Source: CAYXDO01 sp964463485 (lineage in GTDB: Bacteria; Myxococcota; Kuafuiibacteriia; Kuafuiibacteriales; Kuafuiibacteriaceae). Taken from it: a stretch of DNA of 64,000 nt. The notes under the pieces were generated by a model. It was not told the origin of the DNA, did not search any database, and was given only the letters and a program-made list of their open reading frames with translations. Positions 1-8,520 of this stretch are shown one piece after another. Positions within the stretch are counted from its first letter, which is position 1; the number at the start of each line of letters is the position of its first letter. The stretch lies in the NCBI GenBank assembly GCA_964463485.1, contig CAYXDO010000044.1, positions 6,222-70,221 on the forward strand, read 5' to 3'. Position numbers and translations under genes: made by a program.

Positions 1-3000
1 TGACAATTCATGCAGTTGTAGCCGCTGTGCGCCTTCTTGTGCAGGGACTCAGTACCTTTTCTGAAAAACGACGGGTCCGACCCGCCGGACAGCGCCTGCG
101 AGATATTCATCGCTCCGGTGACACCCGGCGGCTCAGTGGCGTCGTGGCATGCGAGGCAAAAGGCGCGGAAATTGCCGCCCGTCGAGATCTTCTTGAGCCT
201 CGCGTCGTCAGGCAGGCTGTAAAGAGTCCACAGATCGTCTGGGTTGCTCGCGGCGAGCGGGTGCGGCCGCGCGAGGTGAGGGTTGTGGCAGTCGACGCAC
301 TTGAGCTGAATGCCCGTCCCGCCTTCGATCCGGTGGTGAGAGATCGGGCCGTTCGGGACCTGTCCGAACTCAGTGGCGAGGTTGTTGTGGCAGCCGGAGG
401 CCATACAGCTCGCGTTGGCGTCGTCGACGAACAACGGTCCGGAGGACGTCGAGGCGTGATACGTGTGGCAGCGGTTGCAAGCGATGTTCTCGGCTCCGTG
501 GCTTGCGGTGGTCCAGTAGGCCGAGACATTGCGTGCAGACTTGCCGCCGAACGCGGTGCCTCCGCCCCCGTCGTGGCACGTCTTGCACAAGCCGTCGAAG
601 TTCGTGGTCGAATAGACGAACCCATCCGCCGGGTCGGGATCGCGCATGACTAAACCTCTGGTGTGGTTGGCCTGGTCGTGACACTCCAGACAGGCTGCGT
701 TGCCGAGCGCCGAAATGTCATGACTGCGCGGCATTGCGGTCTGCACCGTTTCGTGGCACCCGACGCAGTTTTGCGGTCCGGCCGACCAAGTCACGGTCTG
801 GGCGAGGCTCGGCGTCTCGGGTGGGTTGCCCAAGATCGGGTTGTGGCAACCGACCGCGCAGCGCTGAGTCGCTTGGTTATACGTCGCGTTGGCTTGGTTA
901 TTTCGCATCGTGGTCCCGCCAGGGAAAGTCACCGCGGTATCGAAGACGAGGTCGACGTTGGCGCGAGTCACCGTGCCGTTGCCCTCGTCGTGCTGCGGTC
1001 CGCTGCCGTCGTTCCCGTGGCACGTCGAGCACGCAAAACCGAGCGTTGCGCTGTGTTTGGCATGGGCGCCGGCGCTCCCCGCATAACTCTCGTTGCCGGG
1101 CGCCGGCGGTGACCCATGGCAAGAGTCACACGCGCCGCCGCTCGCCTCTACGATGCCGTCGACGTGCAGGGTCGGGTTCACGATGACCTGATTTGGACCG
1201 GCCACTTCCTCGTGGCAACGATCGCAACTGTCGGGACCCGACACGCTCGCGTGCGCCGGGCTACTTGGAGGCATGCCGTGGCACGACGTACAAGTCACGT
1301 CCGGCCCCGTCCAAATCGCCTGAGTAGCGCCGCCGGGCATAGTCGCGCCGTGACAGTAGGTATTCGTACAGCGCGCCGCGGCCGTCGAATAGGTCGGGTT
1401 CGTCCCGTCGGTGCGGGCGAGCCCAGCGAACGTGAGCTCGGCCGGCGGCTGAGTATCGGCGTGGCCGGGATCGCCGTACTCGGTCGGGCGCAGGTGGCAG
1501 GACGTGCAAGCGACGGGGACTGAGTAGGCTGGCGCTCGGTGCGCCGCGTGCGCTCCGACCTTCGGCCCCGTCGCGTTGCCAGCGAGATCACGGGGTGGCG
1601 TGGGATCGCCGTTCTGACCATGGCAGGCGTCGCAGGTCGCCGAGGTGTCGATCACTCCATTCACGTGGTTCTGGGGACGAACGATGGTGCGTCCGGGTCC
1701 CGCGGTGTCGGGGTGGCACTTCTCACACTGAGTCGCTGTCCCGTTGCCGTGCGCCGTATCGGCCGGTGGGTTGCCGTGGCACGCATCGCAGGCCATGTCA
1801 CCGGCGGTCCAGCTCGGGTCGTGGGTCGTGCCGCCGGTGAGGGATGCGCCGTGGCAGTAGGTGTTGGAGCAGTTGCCGCCGTTGAGCGAGGGGGTTAGAC
1901 CGGTCACTCGGGAGAGCGCTCCGAAGGTGACTTCGGCGGGAGCTGCGGAGTCGAAATGTCCTGGAGCCTCGACGTTGTTCGGGTCGACGGCGAGGTGACA
2001 CTCCCCGCAGGCGACGGGCGCCGAGTTGCCGGTGCCCGTCACGTGCGCGGCGTGGGCGCCGACCTTCGGTGAGGTGGTCTGGCCGGAGAGATCACTCGGC
2101 GGCGCAGGGCTCGCCGGAGTCCCGTGGCAGCGCTCGCAGGTTGGGTCTACGTCGACGTCGGTGATTCCGTCCACGTGCCGAGACTTGTTCACGATGGTAT
2201 GGTTGGGTCCGCCGACCGCGGCGTGGCAGAGCTCGCACTTGCTGAGTTGCGGGTGCGGCGCGGCCGGAGGCAACCCATGGCAGCCGTCACAGTCGACCGT
2301 GCCGGGTGAGTTCCACGTCGGAGTCTCGTTGGTGCCGAGGCTCGTCGTCGCCCCGTGGCAGTAGGTCTCCGCGCAGGTGAGATTGGCCGTGACGAATCGA
2401 GGCGCGAGGAGCTGGCCGCTGGCTCGACCGGAGAAGCTCACTTCGGCCGGAGGGTCCGTGTCGACGTGCCCGGGTGATTCGAGCGCGTCGGGGACGACAT
2501 GGCAGGTGTCGCAGGGGACGGGCGCGGACCAAGTTCCGCCCGACACATGCGCGCGATGGGTTCCAACCTGAGGGTCCGTGTCGGCGGTGTCGCGATTCAA
2601 GTCAGCAGGCGGAGCAGAGCTGTCCGCGTCTCCGTGACACGTAGCGCAATCGACGTTGGCGGCCTCGACGATGCCGTCGACGTGAGTCGCTCGATTCGCG
2701 ATCGTCTGATCGGGACCAGCCGTCGGCAAATGACACATGGAACAGTCTCCGGCTGAAGCGTGGACCGGCGTATTCGGCGGCATGCCGTGGCATGCGTCGC
2801 AGCTCGAGGCCGCGCCGCTCTCGTCGGTCCAGGTGGGGTTCGGCTGAGTTGCCCCGACCAACCCGTGGCAATAGGTGTCCGAGCACGTCGACGAACCGTA
2901 GGCGGGAACAGTCCCCTTCGCGGCGATCGCTCCAAAAGTGAGCTCCGCAGGCCGCGGAGTGTCGTCGTGACCAGGATCGGCCCGCTCGCTCGGCACCAGG

Positions 3001-5279
3001 TGGCACTCCTGGCATGCCACCGGCTGGCTCGCCTTGCCGCCTGACAGGTGAGCCTGATGCGCACCCACCGTCGGCAGGCTCCTCGCCGCCTGACCGTCCA
3101 GATCGTTGGGCGGCGCGGACGAGCTCGGACTCCCGTGGCAACTCGTGCAGTCCTCGCTCGCCTGCAGAATGCCATCCAGGTGAGTGGATGGGTCCGCGAT
3201 CGTCTTGCCTGGACCCGCCGTCGGCGCGTGACACTTCTCGCAAGCGTCGTCGTTCGGGTGACCGCTGCCCGGCGGAGCTCCGTGGCACGTCCCGCACGCC
3301 GTCTGGCTTCCGTCGGTGAGTGTCCAGATCGGGAGAGTCATCGAGCCATCGTCGAGCGTCGCTCCGTGACAGTAGTTCGCACAAGTCCCTTCGACTCGAT
3401 TCCAGCTGGGCGTAGTGTCCTTCGACGCGAGCGCCGAGTACGTGACTTCGGCGGGCGTGGACGTGTCGACATGGCCTGGGTCGTCGACGTTGCTCGGCAC
3501 GAGGTGGCAGGAGTTGCAGGCGACGGGCAGGCTGATGTGATTTCTCGCGGTCAAGTGCGACAAGTGCGCGCCGACCGTCGGGAGTGACGGGTCGGTCCGA
3601 CCGGAGACGTCCTTGGGTGGAGCCCCGCTCTCGGGCGAGCCGTGGCAAGCCGTGCAGTCATCGTCCGTGGCCTCCACGACGCCGTTCACATGTTTCGACC
3701 GGTCGGTGATGACTTGGTTCGGGCCCGCGTCTTCGTGGCAGAGCTCGCAGCGATCCGCGGCCGGGTGCGGCGCCGGCGGCGGCAGCGCATGACAGCTCCC
3801 GCACTTCGCCTCGGTGCCATCGACCTTCACCCAAACCGGTGACGGGTTCTCGGCGCCGGGACCTGCGTGACAGGGGCTCCCGGAGCAACTCACCCCGTCG
3901 AACTCGGCCGGTCCGGTCGCTCCGGTCGCTCCGTTCGGTAGCCCAGCGAGGATCACTTCCGACGGAGGTGCGTCGCGATGATTTGGGTCGTCGACCTGGT
4001 CAGGCACGACGTGGCAAGCGTCGCAGGCCACGGGCTTGGCATTCTGCCCGCCCGTGAGGTGAGTTTGATGCGCACCCACCGTTCGAAGGGTCGTCTCGGT
4101 CTTGCCGGCCATGTCGACGGGAGGAGCCAAGTTGTCGACGTTTCCATGGCAGCCGACGCACTCCTCGATCGCCACCTCGACGATCCCGTTCACGTGGGTG
4201 GCTCGATTTGCGATCGACTTGTTCGGACCGGCGGTTGGGAGGTGGCAGAGCTCGCAGCGCTCGTTGGCCGGGTGGGGAGAGGCCGGGGGGACCGCGTGGC
4301 AGGCTCCGCACTCGGCTGGGCTCGCAAGATCGGTCCAGATCGGAGAGCTCCTCGTCGCACCCTCCAAAGTGGCGCCGTGGCAGTATGAGTTTGCGCAGGT
4401 GCCGTCGGTTCGATTCCAGGCCGGCAACGCTCCGTCGGCGCGCGCGAGCTCGCCGAAGAACAGCTCGGCGGGCCTCTCGCTGTCGACGTGCCCCGGTGAG
4501 TCGAGCTGGGCGGGGACGAGGTGGCAGTCCTCGCACTCGACCGGTCGCGAAAACTGTCCGCCGCTCAGATGCTCCTGGTGGGAGCCGACCGTCGTCAGAC
4601 TCGGATCGGACGCCCCATCGAGGTCTCTGGGAGGCGCTGAGTTGGAGCCCGATCCGTGACAGCCGAAGCACGCCGCGCCGTCGACCACGTCGAGGACTCC
4701 GTCACCGTGGCGTCGTCGCTCGACGATCGTCTTGTTTCGTCCCGCCACCGGATCGTGACACGTCTCGCAGCGATCCGACTCGGGATGCGGCGCGGGAGGA
4801 GGCAACCCATGGCAGCCCCCGCAGGGGATCGGGTCGAGCGAAGTCCAGGTGGGTATGAGTTGGGTTCCGCCCGTGAGCTTGGCGCCGTGACAGTACGTGT
4901 TGGCGCAGGATCCGTTCACCGAGTCGTAGAGCGGGGTCGCCGCGCTCGCGGTCGAAGCTCCAGAGAAGACGAGCTCCGCCCCTGGGAGCGCGTCGAGGTG
5001 TCCTTCGTCGTCGACGTTCTCCGGCACGCGATGGCATTCCTCGCACGGGACGTTTCGAGAGGAGACTCCGCCCAGCAGATGGGCTTGGTGAGCGCCCACG
5101 GACCGCGCGGTGCGGTCGGTCGAGCCGTCGTTGGCCTTGGGCGGCGCTGGGTTGGCGCGACTGCCGTGGCAAGATCGACAGCCCTCCACGAGGACCGGAT
5201 CGCTAGGCTCGTCCTTGGCGCAGGCGAAGGCGAAGAGAGCGACGAGGGGAGCAAGCCTCGCGGAGGTGGTTCGATTCAT
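1..5279 (-). CDS. Giant multiheme cytochrome c, C-terminus cut by window edge
   Basis: The frame is open from ATG at 5279 to the left edge without a stop, giving 1759 visible residues. The N-terminus has a short signal sequence ending in a cysteine (LVALFAFAC), so it may be a lipoprotein. I count 51 covalent heme motifs: mostly CxxCH, eight CX4CH and two CX3CH; the last (CMNC plus the edge base pair) is cut. Eight tandem modules of about 168 residues each carry five motifs in a fixed order. A C-terminal tail (about nt 1-1115) has ten irregularly spaced motifs. The alternation of CxxxxCH and CxxCH with GAHQxHL and PAExxF segments resembles the Geobacter CxxxxCH...CxxCH domain family. It starts inside the stop codon of the upstream beta-barrel gene (ATGA), so the two are probably co-translated. 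Role inferred: periplasmic or extracellular electron transfer. The family call is firm; electron acceptor and location are not known. Confidence 0.93.
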   Translation of the reverse strand, partial: MNRTTSARLAPLVALFAFACAKDEPSDPVLVEGCRSCHGSRANPAPPKANDGSTDRTARSVGAHQAHLLGGVSSRNVPCEECHRVPENVDDEGHLDALPGAELVFSGASTASAATPLYDSVNGSCANTYCHGAKLTGGTQLIPTWTSLDPIPCGGCHGLPPPAPHPESDRCETCHDPVAGRNKTIVERRRHGDGVLDVVDGAACFGCHGSGSNSAPPRDLDGASDPSLTTVGSHQEHLSGGQFSRPVECEDCHLVPAQLDSPGHVDSERPAELFFGELARADGALPAWNRTDGTCANSYCHGATLEGATRSSPIWTDLASPAECGACHAVPPASPHPANERCELCHLPTAGPNKSIANRATHVNGIVEVAIEECVGCHGNVDNLAPPVDMAGKTETTLRTVGAHQTHLTGGQNAKPVACDACHVVPDQVDDPNHRDAPPSEVILAGLPNGATGATGPAEFDGVSCSGSPCHAGPGAENPSPVWVKVDGTEAKCGSCHALPPPAPHPAADRCELCHEDAGPNQVITDRSKHVNGVVEATDDDCTACHGSPESGAPPKDVSGRTDPSLPTVGAHLSHLTARNHISLPVACNSCHLVPSNVDDPGHVDTSTPAEVTYSALASKDTTPSWNRVEGTCANYCHGATLDDGSMTLPIWTLTDGSQTACGTCHGAPPGSGHPNDDACEKCHAPTAGPGKTIADPSTHLDGILQASEDCTSCHGSPSSSAPPNDLDGQAARSLPTVGAHQAHLSGGKASQPVACQECHLVPSERADPGHDDTPRPAELTFGAIAAKGTVPAYGSSTCSDTYCHGLVGATQPNPTWTDESGAASSCDACHGMPPNTPVHASAGDCSMCHLPTAGPDQTIANRATHVDGIVEAANVDCATCHGDADSSAPPADLNRDTADTDPQVGTHRAHVSGGTWSAPVPCDTCHVVPDALESPGHVDTDPPAEVSFSGRASGQLLAPRFVTANLTCAETYCHGATTSLGTNETPTWNSPGTVDCDGCHGLPPAAPHPQLSKCELCHAAVGGPNHTIVNKSRHVDGITDVDVDPTCERCHGTPASPAPPSDLSGQTTSPKVGAHAAHVTGTGNSAPVACGECHLAVDPNNVEAPGHFDSAAPAEVTFGALSRVTGLTPSLNGGNCSNTYCHGASLTGGTTHDPSWTAGDMACDACHGNPPADTAHGNGTATQCEKCHPDTAGPGRTIVRPQNHVNGVIDTSATCDACHGQNGDPTPPRDLAGNATGPKVGAHAAHRAPAYSVPVACTSCHLRPTEYGDPGHADTQPPAELTFAGLARTDGTNPTYSTAAARCTNTYCHGATMPGGATQAIWTGPDVTCTSCHGMPPSSPAHASVSGPDSCDRCHEEVAGPNQVIVNPTLHVDGIVEASGGACDSCHGSPPAPGNESYAGSAGAHAKHSATLGFACSTCHGNDGSGPQHDEGNGTVTRANVDLVFDTAVTFPGGTTMRNNQANATYNQATQRCAVGCHNPILGNPPETPSLAQTVTWSAGPQNCVGCHETVQTAMPRSHDISALGNAACLECHDQANHTRGLVMRDPDPADGFVYSTTNFDGLCKTCHDGGGGTAFGGKSARNVSAYWTTASHGAENIACNRCHTYHASTSSGPLFVDDANASCMASGCHNNLATEFGQVPNGPISHHRIEGGTGIQLKCVDCHNPHLARPHPLAASNPDDLWTLYSLPDDARLKKISTGGNFRAFCLACHDATEPPGVTGAMNISQALSGGSDPSFFRKGTESLHKKAHSGYNCMNC
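1116..5180 (-). repeat. Eight tandem cytochrome modules, 501-510 bp period
   Basis: Anchoring on the CxxxxCH-type motif of each module gives low-end positions 4887, 4377, 3867, 3366, 2865, 2355, 1851 and 1350, a spacing of 501 to 510 bp (167 to 170 residues). Every module repeats the order CxxCH, CxNTYCH (or a variant), CGxCHG, CELCH-like, CxxCHG, with PHP, AGPN and VGAHQxHL linkers between them. All spacings are multiples of three, so the reading frame is kept. Confidence 0.9.
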
Positions 5280-6616
5280 CCGGGAATCCTCAGTCCAAGC
5301 CGGACCAAGCCGACGTGGAACGTCATCTCGGGGTCGAGAAACAGAGTGTAACTTGCGAGAGTGTAGAGGCCGTCGATGGCGGAAGTCAGATCGACGAAAG
5401 CGGTAGCTCCGGCGTCGTAAAGCCAATAGGACTCGTCGCTGCCGCGGACGCCGACCCACATGGCGCTTCCGCGAAGCTCGAGGTCGGCGGAACCCAGATC
5501 GAGAGAGCCGGAGGCCGAGATGAGTCGATTCTTCGACGCGAAGTGGCGTCGCTCCGTGTACGAGAGATCGAAATAACCGGACTCGGGGACGTCGAGCTTG
5601 ACGCCACCTTTCGCCTCGAAAGCGGTCGCGACGTCGTCGTGGCGGACGTCGCCTCGGAGCACGAGGTAAGGGCTCACAGGCCCGAGATGGGTGTTGGAAG
5701 TGAGTCGCGCGAGGCTCCTCCGAGTACCCACCGGCAAATCACCTTCGATCGAAAATCCGCGCCGTTCGCGCTCCTGTTGAGCCCAGTCTCTCCAGAATCG
5801 GTTGGGAAGGAGGGCATGGGTATGGTCGAGGTCGAGCGCCATATCGAGCGCCTTGGAGACTCGATAGGACAACCGCAGGTTACCTGAGGAGACGTCGATC
5901 TTTTCGAGGGCCGAACCGGTGGGGGAGTCGGAGAGTGATGCCGCGATACCTTCCGGCGAGAGGCATTCGATCACTGCGCGGGCGAAGAGTCGAAGGTCAG
6001 CTCCGAGCTCGGCGACGACTCGCTGAGTCACGAACAGGCGATCGAGCGCTCCGTCGTATAGAGCCAGAGCGACGCCGCCTGCGTGCTCGGCACCTCGGGC
6101 CCTCGAGCCATACCCGAGGCCGGCGGTGATGAACTGAGTATTGAATTCTCCGGTGAGCGGGTCAGGCGCGAGCCCGCCGAAGCCGAAGATACTCAGCTTG
6201 GGTCCGTCCGAAAAGCCGATCTTGGCGCCGTCGACTTGGGCCGAGGCGACCTCGGGCATGGTCATGCGGCCCGCGGCGAGCATGAAGCCAGACCCGCCGT
6301 GCCATCCCAGGGAGAGTCGAGCGAGCTGAGTCCGGTCGTCACTCTCCTCGTTCCAACCCAGTCGGAGGCGGCCGTCGACCTCGAGCTCGAGCCCACTTCG
6401 AAGGCCTGCGTCCAGCGTGCCTCGCACTTCGGAAGCGAGCACGCGCCGAGAGGTCACGTCGTCGAGGGCGAGCGTCTGCGAAAGCTCGAGTCGTGCGTCG
6501 AAGCGTGACTCCGGCTCGGCATCCGCAGTCGCTGACAGTGAGGCCGCCTGCCCTTCAGCGGCAAGGAGGAGCATCCAGACAGGCAATCCCAAAGCCAACG
6601 TTCGTCGCGGATACAC
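5276..6616 (-). CDS. Outer-membrane beta-barrel protein upstream of giant cytochrome
   Basis: A 446-residue protein starting at GTG 6616, chosen because a signal peptide follows at once (hydrophobic segment LALGLPVWMLLLAAEG, cleavage near AQAAS). The rest alternates polar and hydrophobic residues in short amphipathic strands with Gly and aromatic residues (for example LELEVDGRLRLGW, FDLSYTERRHF, LRLSYRVSKALDM), as in outer-membrane barrels. Its TGA overlaps the cytochrome ATG by four bases. By analogy with porin-cytochrome complexes (MtrB/MtrC, Geobacter Omb/Omc) it could be the pore partner, but I see no clear MtrB signature such as an N-terminal CxxC, so it may instead be a plain porin. An upstream in-frame ATG at 6793 would run through the divergent neighbour's start and is less likely. 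Confidence 0.75.
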   Translation of the reverse strand: MYPRRTLALGLPVWMLLLAAEGQAASLSATADAEPESRFDARLELSQTLALDDVTSRRVLASEVRGTLDAGLRSGLELEVDGRLRLGWNEESDDRTQLARLSLGWHGGSGFMLAAGRMTMPEVASAQVDGAKIGFSDGPKLSIFGFGGLAPDPLTGEFNTQFITAGLGYGSRARGAEHAGGVALALYDGALDRLFVTQRVVAELGADLRLFARAVIECLSPEGIAASLSDSPTGSALEKIDVSSGNLRLSYRVSKALDMALDLDHTHALLPNRFWRDWAQQERERRGFSIEGDLPVGTRRSLARLTSNTHLGPVSPYLVLRGDVRHDDVATAFEAKGGVKLDVPESGYFDLSYTERRHFASKNRLISASGSLDLGSADLELRGSAMWVGVRGSDESYWLYDAGATAFVDLTSAIDGLYTLASYTLFLDPEMTFHVGLVRLGLRIPG

Positions 6617-6698
6617 CTCGGGGTGTTGAAGGAATCTCGGACCACCGATCGCTGACCGTCGGCCGACATTCCGAATGAAGTGTGGGCGCTTTCGTCGC

Positions 6699-7910
6699 AT
6701 GATGTCTCCGATGCGTGCCGGTCTAGGCCTCGCCTTGCTCTTCACGTCCTTGGTCTCCGAGGCGGGCGAGATCGAGAGCAGAAGCTCCCTCATTCAGCCC
6801 GAGGCGCTCGAGCCGCTGCTTGCGCGGGGCGATCTGGCGTTGATCGAGACGACCGGAGAGCAGCTCAAGCAGGTGCTGCTGCTCGCTCCCGTCAACGCGC
6901 CGCCGGACCAAGTCTTCGACCTGCTCATGAACGTGGAAGAGTATCCGAAGTTCGTGGCGACGATCGGGTCGACGCTCGTCCTGCGACGAGGCGGCCCGAT
7001 GCTCGAATATCGCTGGAAGCTCGACGTCCCGCTGATCAACCTGCAGGGGACCAGGGTGCAGCGAGGGCGGCGCCCCAACCTGGTCGAAGTCCGTTTCAGT
7101 TCAGGCAACTTCGAGGGGTCGCGAGAGCGCTGGGAGCTCTACCCGCTCGAGGGTGGCAAGCGAACACTGGTCGCGTGTTACCGCGCGCTCGAAACGTCGA
7201 CCGGAGGGCTCGTCATCAAGACGCTCGCGTCCCTCGAGCCCACGTTTCCGGCGGCGTTGAGCGTAGCCTCGAGCTTCGTTCATCTTCGAAGCATTCAGCG
7301 CTTCGCCGCCAAGCTGCCGCCGCTCCCGCTCGTAGCGCAGAAGGGGCAGGTGCCAAAGTTCGTGCCGCTCAGAGCGGACAGCCCAGAGCTTGCCAGGAGC
7401 GCGCCTTTTCTCGATCTCGGGATCTTCGCGATCATCGAGTCGAATCAAGACGGCACGCTCCGTCAGGTCGCGCTCTTGACCAAAGTCTCAGCCGACAAGA
7501 AGAAGCTGCTCGCCATCGTTCGCGACGCCGGCAAGTATCCGGAGTTCATTCCCAACTTCGCCAAACAAGACGTCACGCCGATCGACGCGCGTCGGAACAA
7601 GCTCAGCTGGGAGCTCGAGGTGCCTTTTCAGAACCTCGAGGGGGAAGCGGAGATGACCGTGGAAGACGACGGCAGCGTCGAGATCGTGAACACGACGGGC
7701 GACATCACGCGCGGTCGTTTCCGGTGGGAGATCGCGGAGGCCGGCGCCAGCAGCATCCCGATTCACTACACCTACAGCGATGTGCGCGAGGCCTCGTTCT
7801 TCACCAAGATGCTGATCGAGCGGCAGCCGTTGGTGGAGCATGGCGTCGTGATCGCGTCGGGGACGGTCGCGCTCACCGCGGTCAAGGCGCGGGCCGAGGG
7901 CCGACGGTAG
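6699..7910 (+). CDS. Exported protein with two SRPBCC/START-like domains
   Basis: A 403-residue protein. Start at the ATG-ATG pair 6699/6702 gives a compact signal peptide (MRAGLGLALLFTSLVSEA). Two related lipid/ligand-binding-fold domains follow, at about residues 45-200 and 245-390. Both carry the coenzyme Q-binding/polyketide cyclase pattern of this fold: APVNAPPDQVFDLLMNVEEYPKFV in the first half, VSADKKKLLAIVRDAGKYPEFIPNF in the second, each followed by an ExxVPxxNLxG-like strand. Such proteins bind hydrophobic ligands in a helix-grip pocket; the ligand here is unknown. It is divergent from the barrel gene and shares its upstream region. No partner gene suggests a pathway. Confidence 0.75.
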   Translation: MMSPMRAGLGLALLFTSLVSEAGEIESRSSLIQPEALEPLLARGDLALIETTGEQLKQVLLLAPVNAPPDQVFDLLMNVEEYPKFVATIGSTLVLRRGGPMLEYRWKLDVPLINLQGTRVQRGRRPNLVEVRFSSGNFEGSRERWELYPLEGGKRTLVACYRALETSTGGLVIKTLASLEPTFPAALSVASSFVHLRSIQRFAAKLPPLPLVAQKGQVPKFVPLRADSPELARSAPFLDLGIFAIIESNQDGTLRQVALLTKVSADKKKLLAIVRDAGKYPEFIPNFAKQDVTPIDARRNKLSWELEVPFQNLEGEAEMTVEDDGSVEIVNTTGDITRGRFRWEIAEAGASSIPIHYTYSDVREASFFTKMLIERQPLVEHGVVIASGTVALTAVKARAEGRR

Positions 7911-7927
7911 GGCCGCTAGCTGCCTAG

Positions 7928-8473
7928 CTAGTCGCCTTCTTGTTCTAGCGACATCACCGCCTGCTGGAGGTCGTGGGCTCGGGCGAGCTTGTCGCCGAAG
8001 CCTTCCTGGCCGAGTCCGCCCGACGTCAGCAGCTCCCGGACGAGCCGATCGACCTCTCTTTTGAGCACGCCTCGCGGCGAGGCGTCCTCTCCGGTGGGCG
8101 GCGGGGGCGGCAGGCGGGCGGCAGGCGGCATGACGTTGCGGGCGAGGGCGAGGCCGTCGGTGCGCATGCCGAGGAGCGCTCCGAGCTCGTCGAGCTCGAG
8201 CTCGTCGTGGGGCTTGGTGCGCAGCGCGGTGTCGTCCTTGCCCACGGTCGCGCTCTCGACCGGAGGCTCCTCGCGGGACGCTCGCGCGAGGCCCTCGAAG
8301 AGCTGCCTCAAACCCTCGCCAGTCAACGCCGCTTCGCCCTTGGGACCGAGAATGACCAGCCCTCGGGCGGCCAACGCCGAGAGATCGGCCGGCGCGGCCC
8401 CTGGGTCGACCCCGAGGCCGATGCGGCCGCCCGCCGCATCGTACAGTCGAAGGAGCACGGACAGGCCTGCCAC
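7928..8473 (-). CDS. Hypothetical acidic protein, 181 residues
   Basis: I do not recognise the family. The N-terminal 60 residues (LRLYDAAGGRIGLGVDPGAAPADLSALAARGLVILGPKGEAALTGEGLRQL) look like a small helical or winged-helix-like domain. The middle is acidic, followed by a short proline run and a C-terminal helix-rich segment (KREVDRLVRELLTSGGLGQEGFGDKLARAHDLQQAVMSL). No signal peptide or membrane segment. It ends 17 bases from the SRPBCC stop (convergent) and is divergent from the PilT-like gene, with only 47 bases between the starts. A link to pilus retraction is possible from position only. Confidence 0.6.
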   Translation of the reverse strand: MAGLSVLLRLYDAAGGRIGLGVDPGAAPADLSALAARGLVILGPKGEAALTGEGLRQLFEGLARASREEPPVESATVGKDDTALRTKPHDELELDELGALLGMRTDGLALARNVMPPAARLPPPPPTGEDASPRGVLKREVDRLVRELLTSGGLGQEGFGDKLARAHDLQQAVMSLEQEGD

Positions 8474-8481
8474 TCGGACAG

Positions 8482-8511
8482 CTTACTCGAATCCGGGCCT
8501 TCTGTTATACA
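8482..8511 (+). promoter_or_regulatory. Possible promoter of pilT-like gene
   Basis: TTACTC at 8483-8488 and TATACA at 8506-8511 are 17 bases apart, like weak -35 and -10 boxes. The start codon at 8521 lies only ten bases after the -10 box and no Shine-Dalgarno sequence precedes it, so the transcript could be leaderless or nearly so. Judged by eye only. Confidence 0.3.
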
Positions 8512-8520
8512 CCTCGGCGC

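Noticed and set aside
2602..3648. Open minus-strand frame inside the cytochrome region, shifted by one base
   Set aside because: All CxxCH motifs lie in the other frame (codon low ends divisible by three); this frame is Arg-rich and without motifs.
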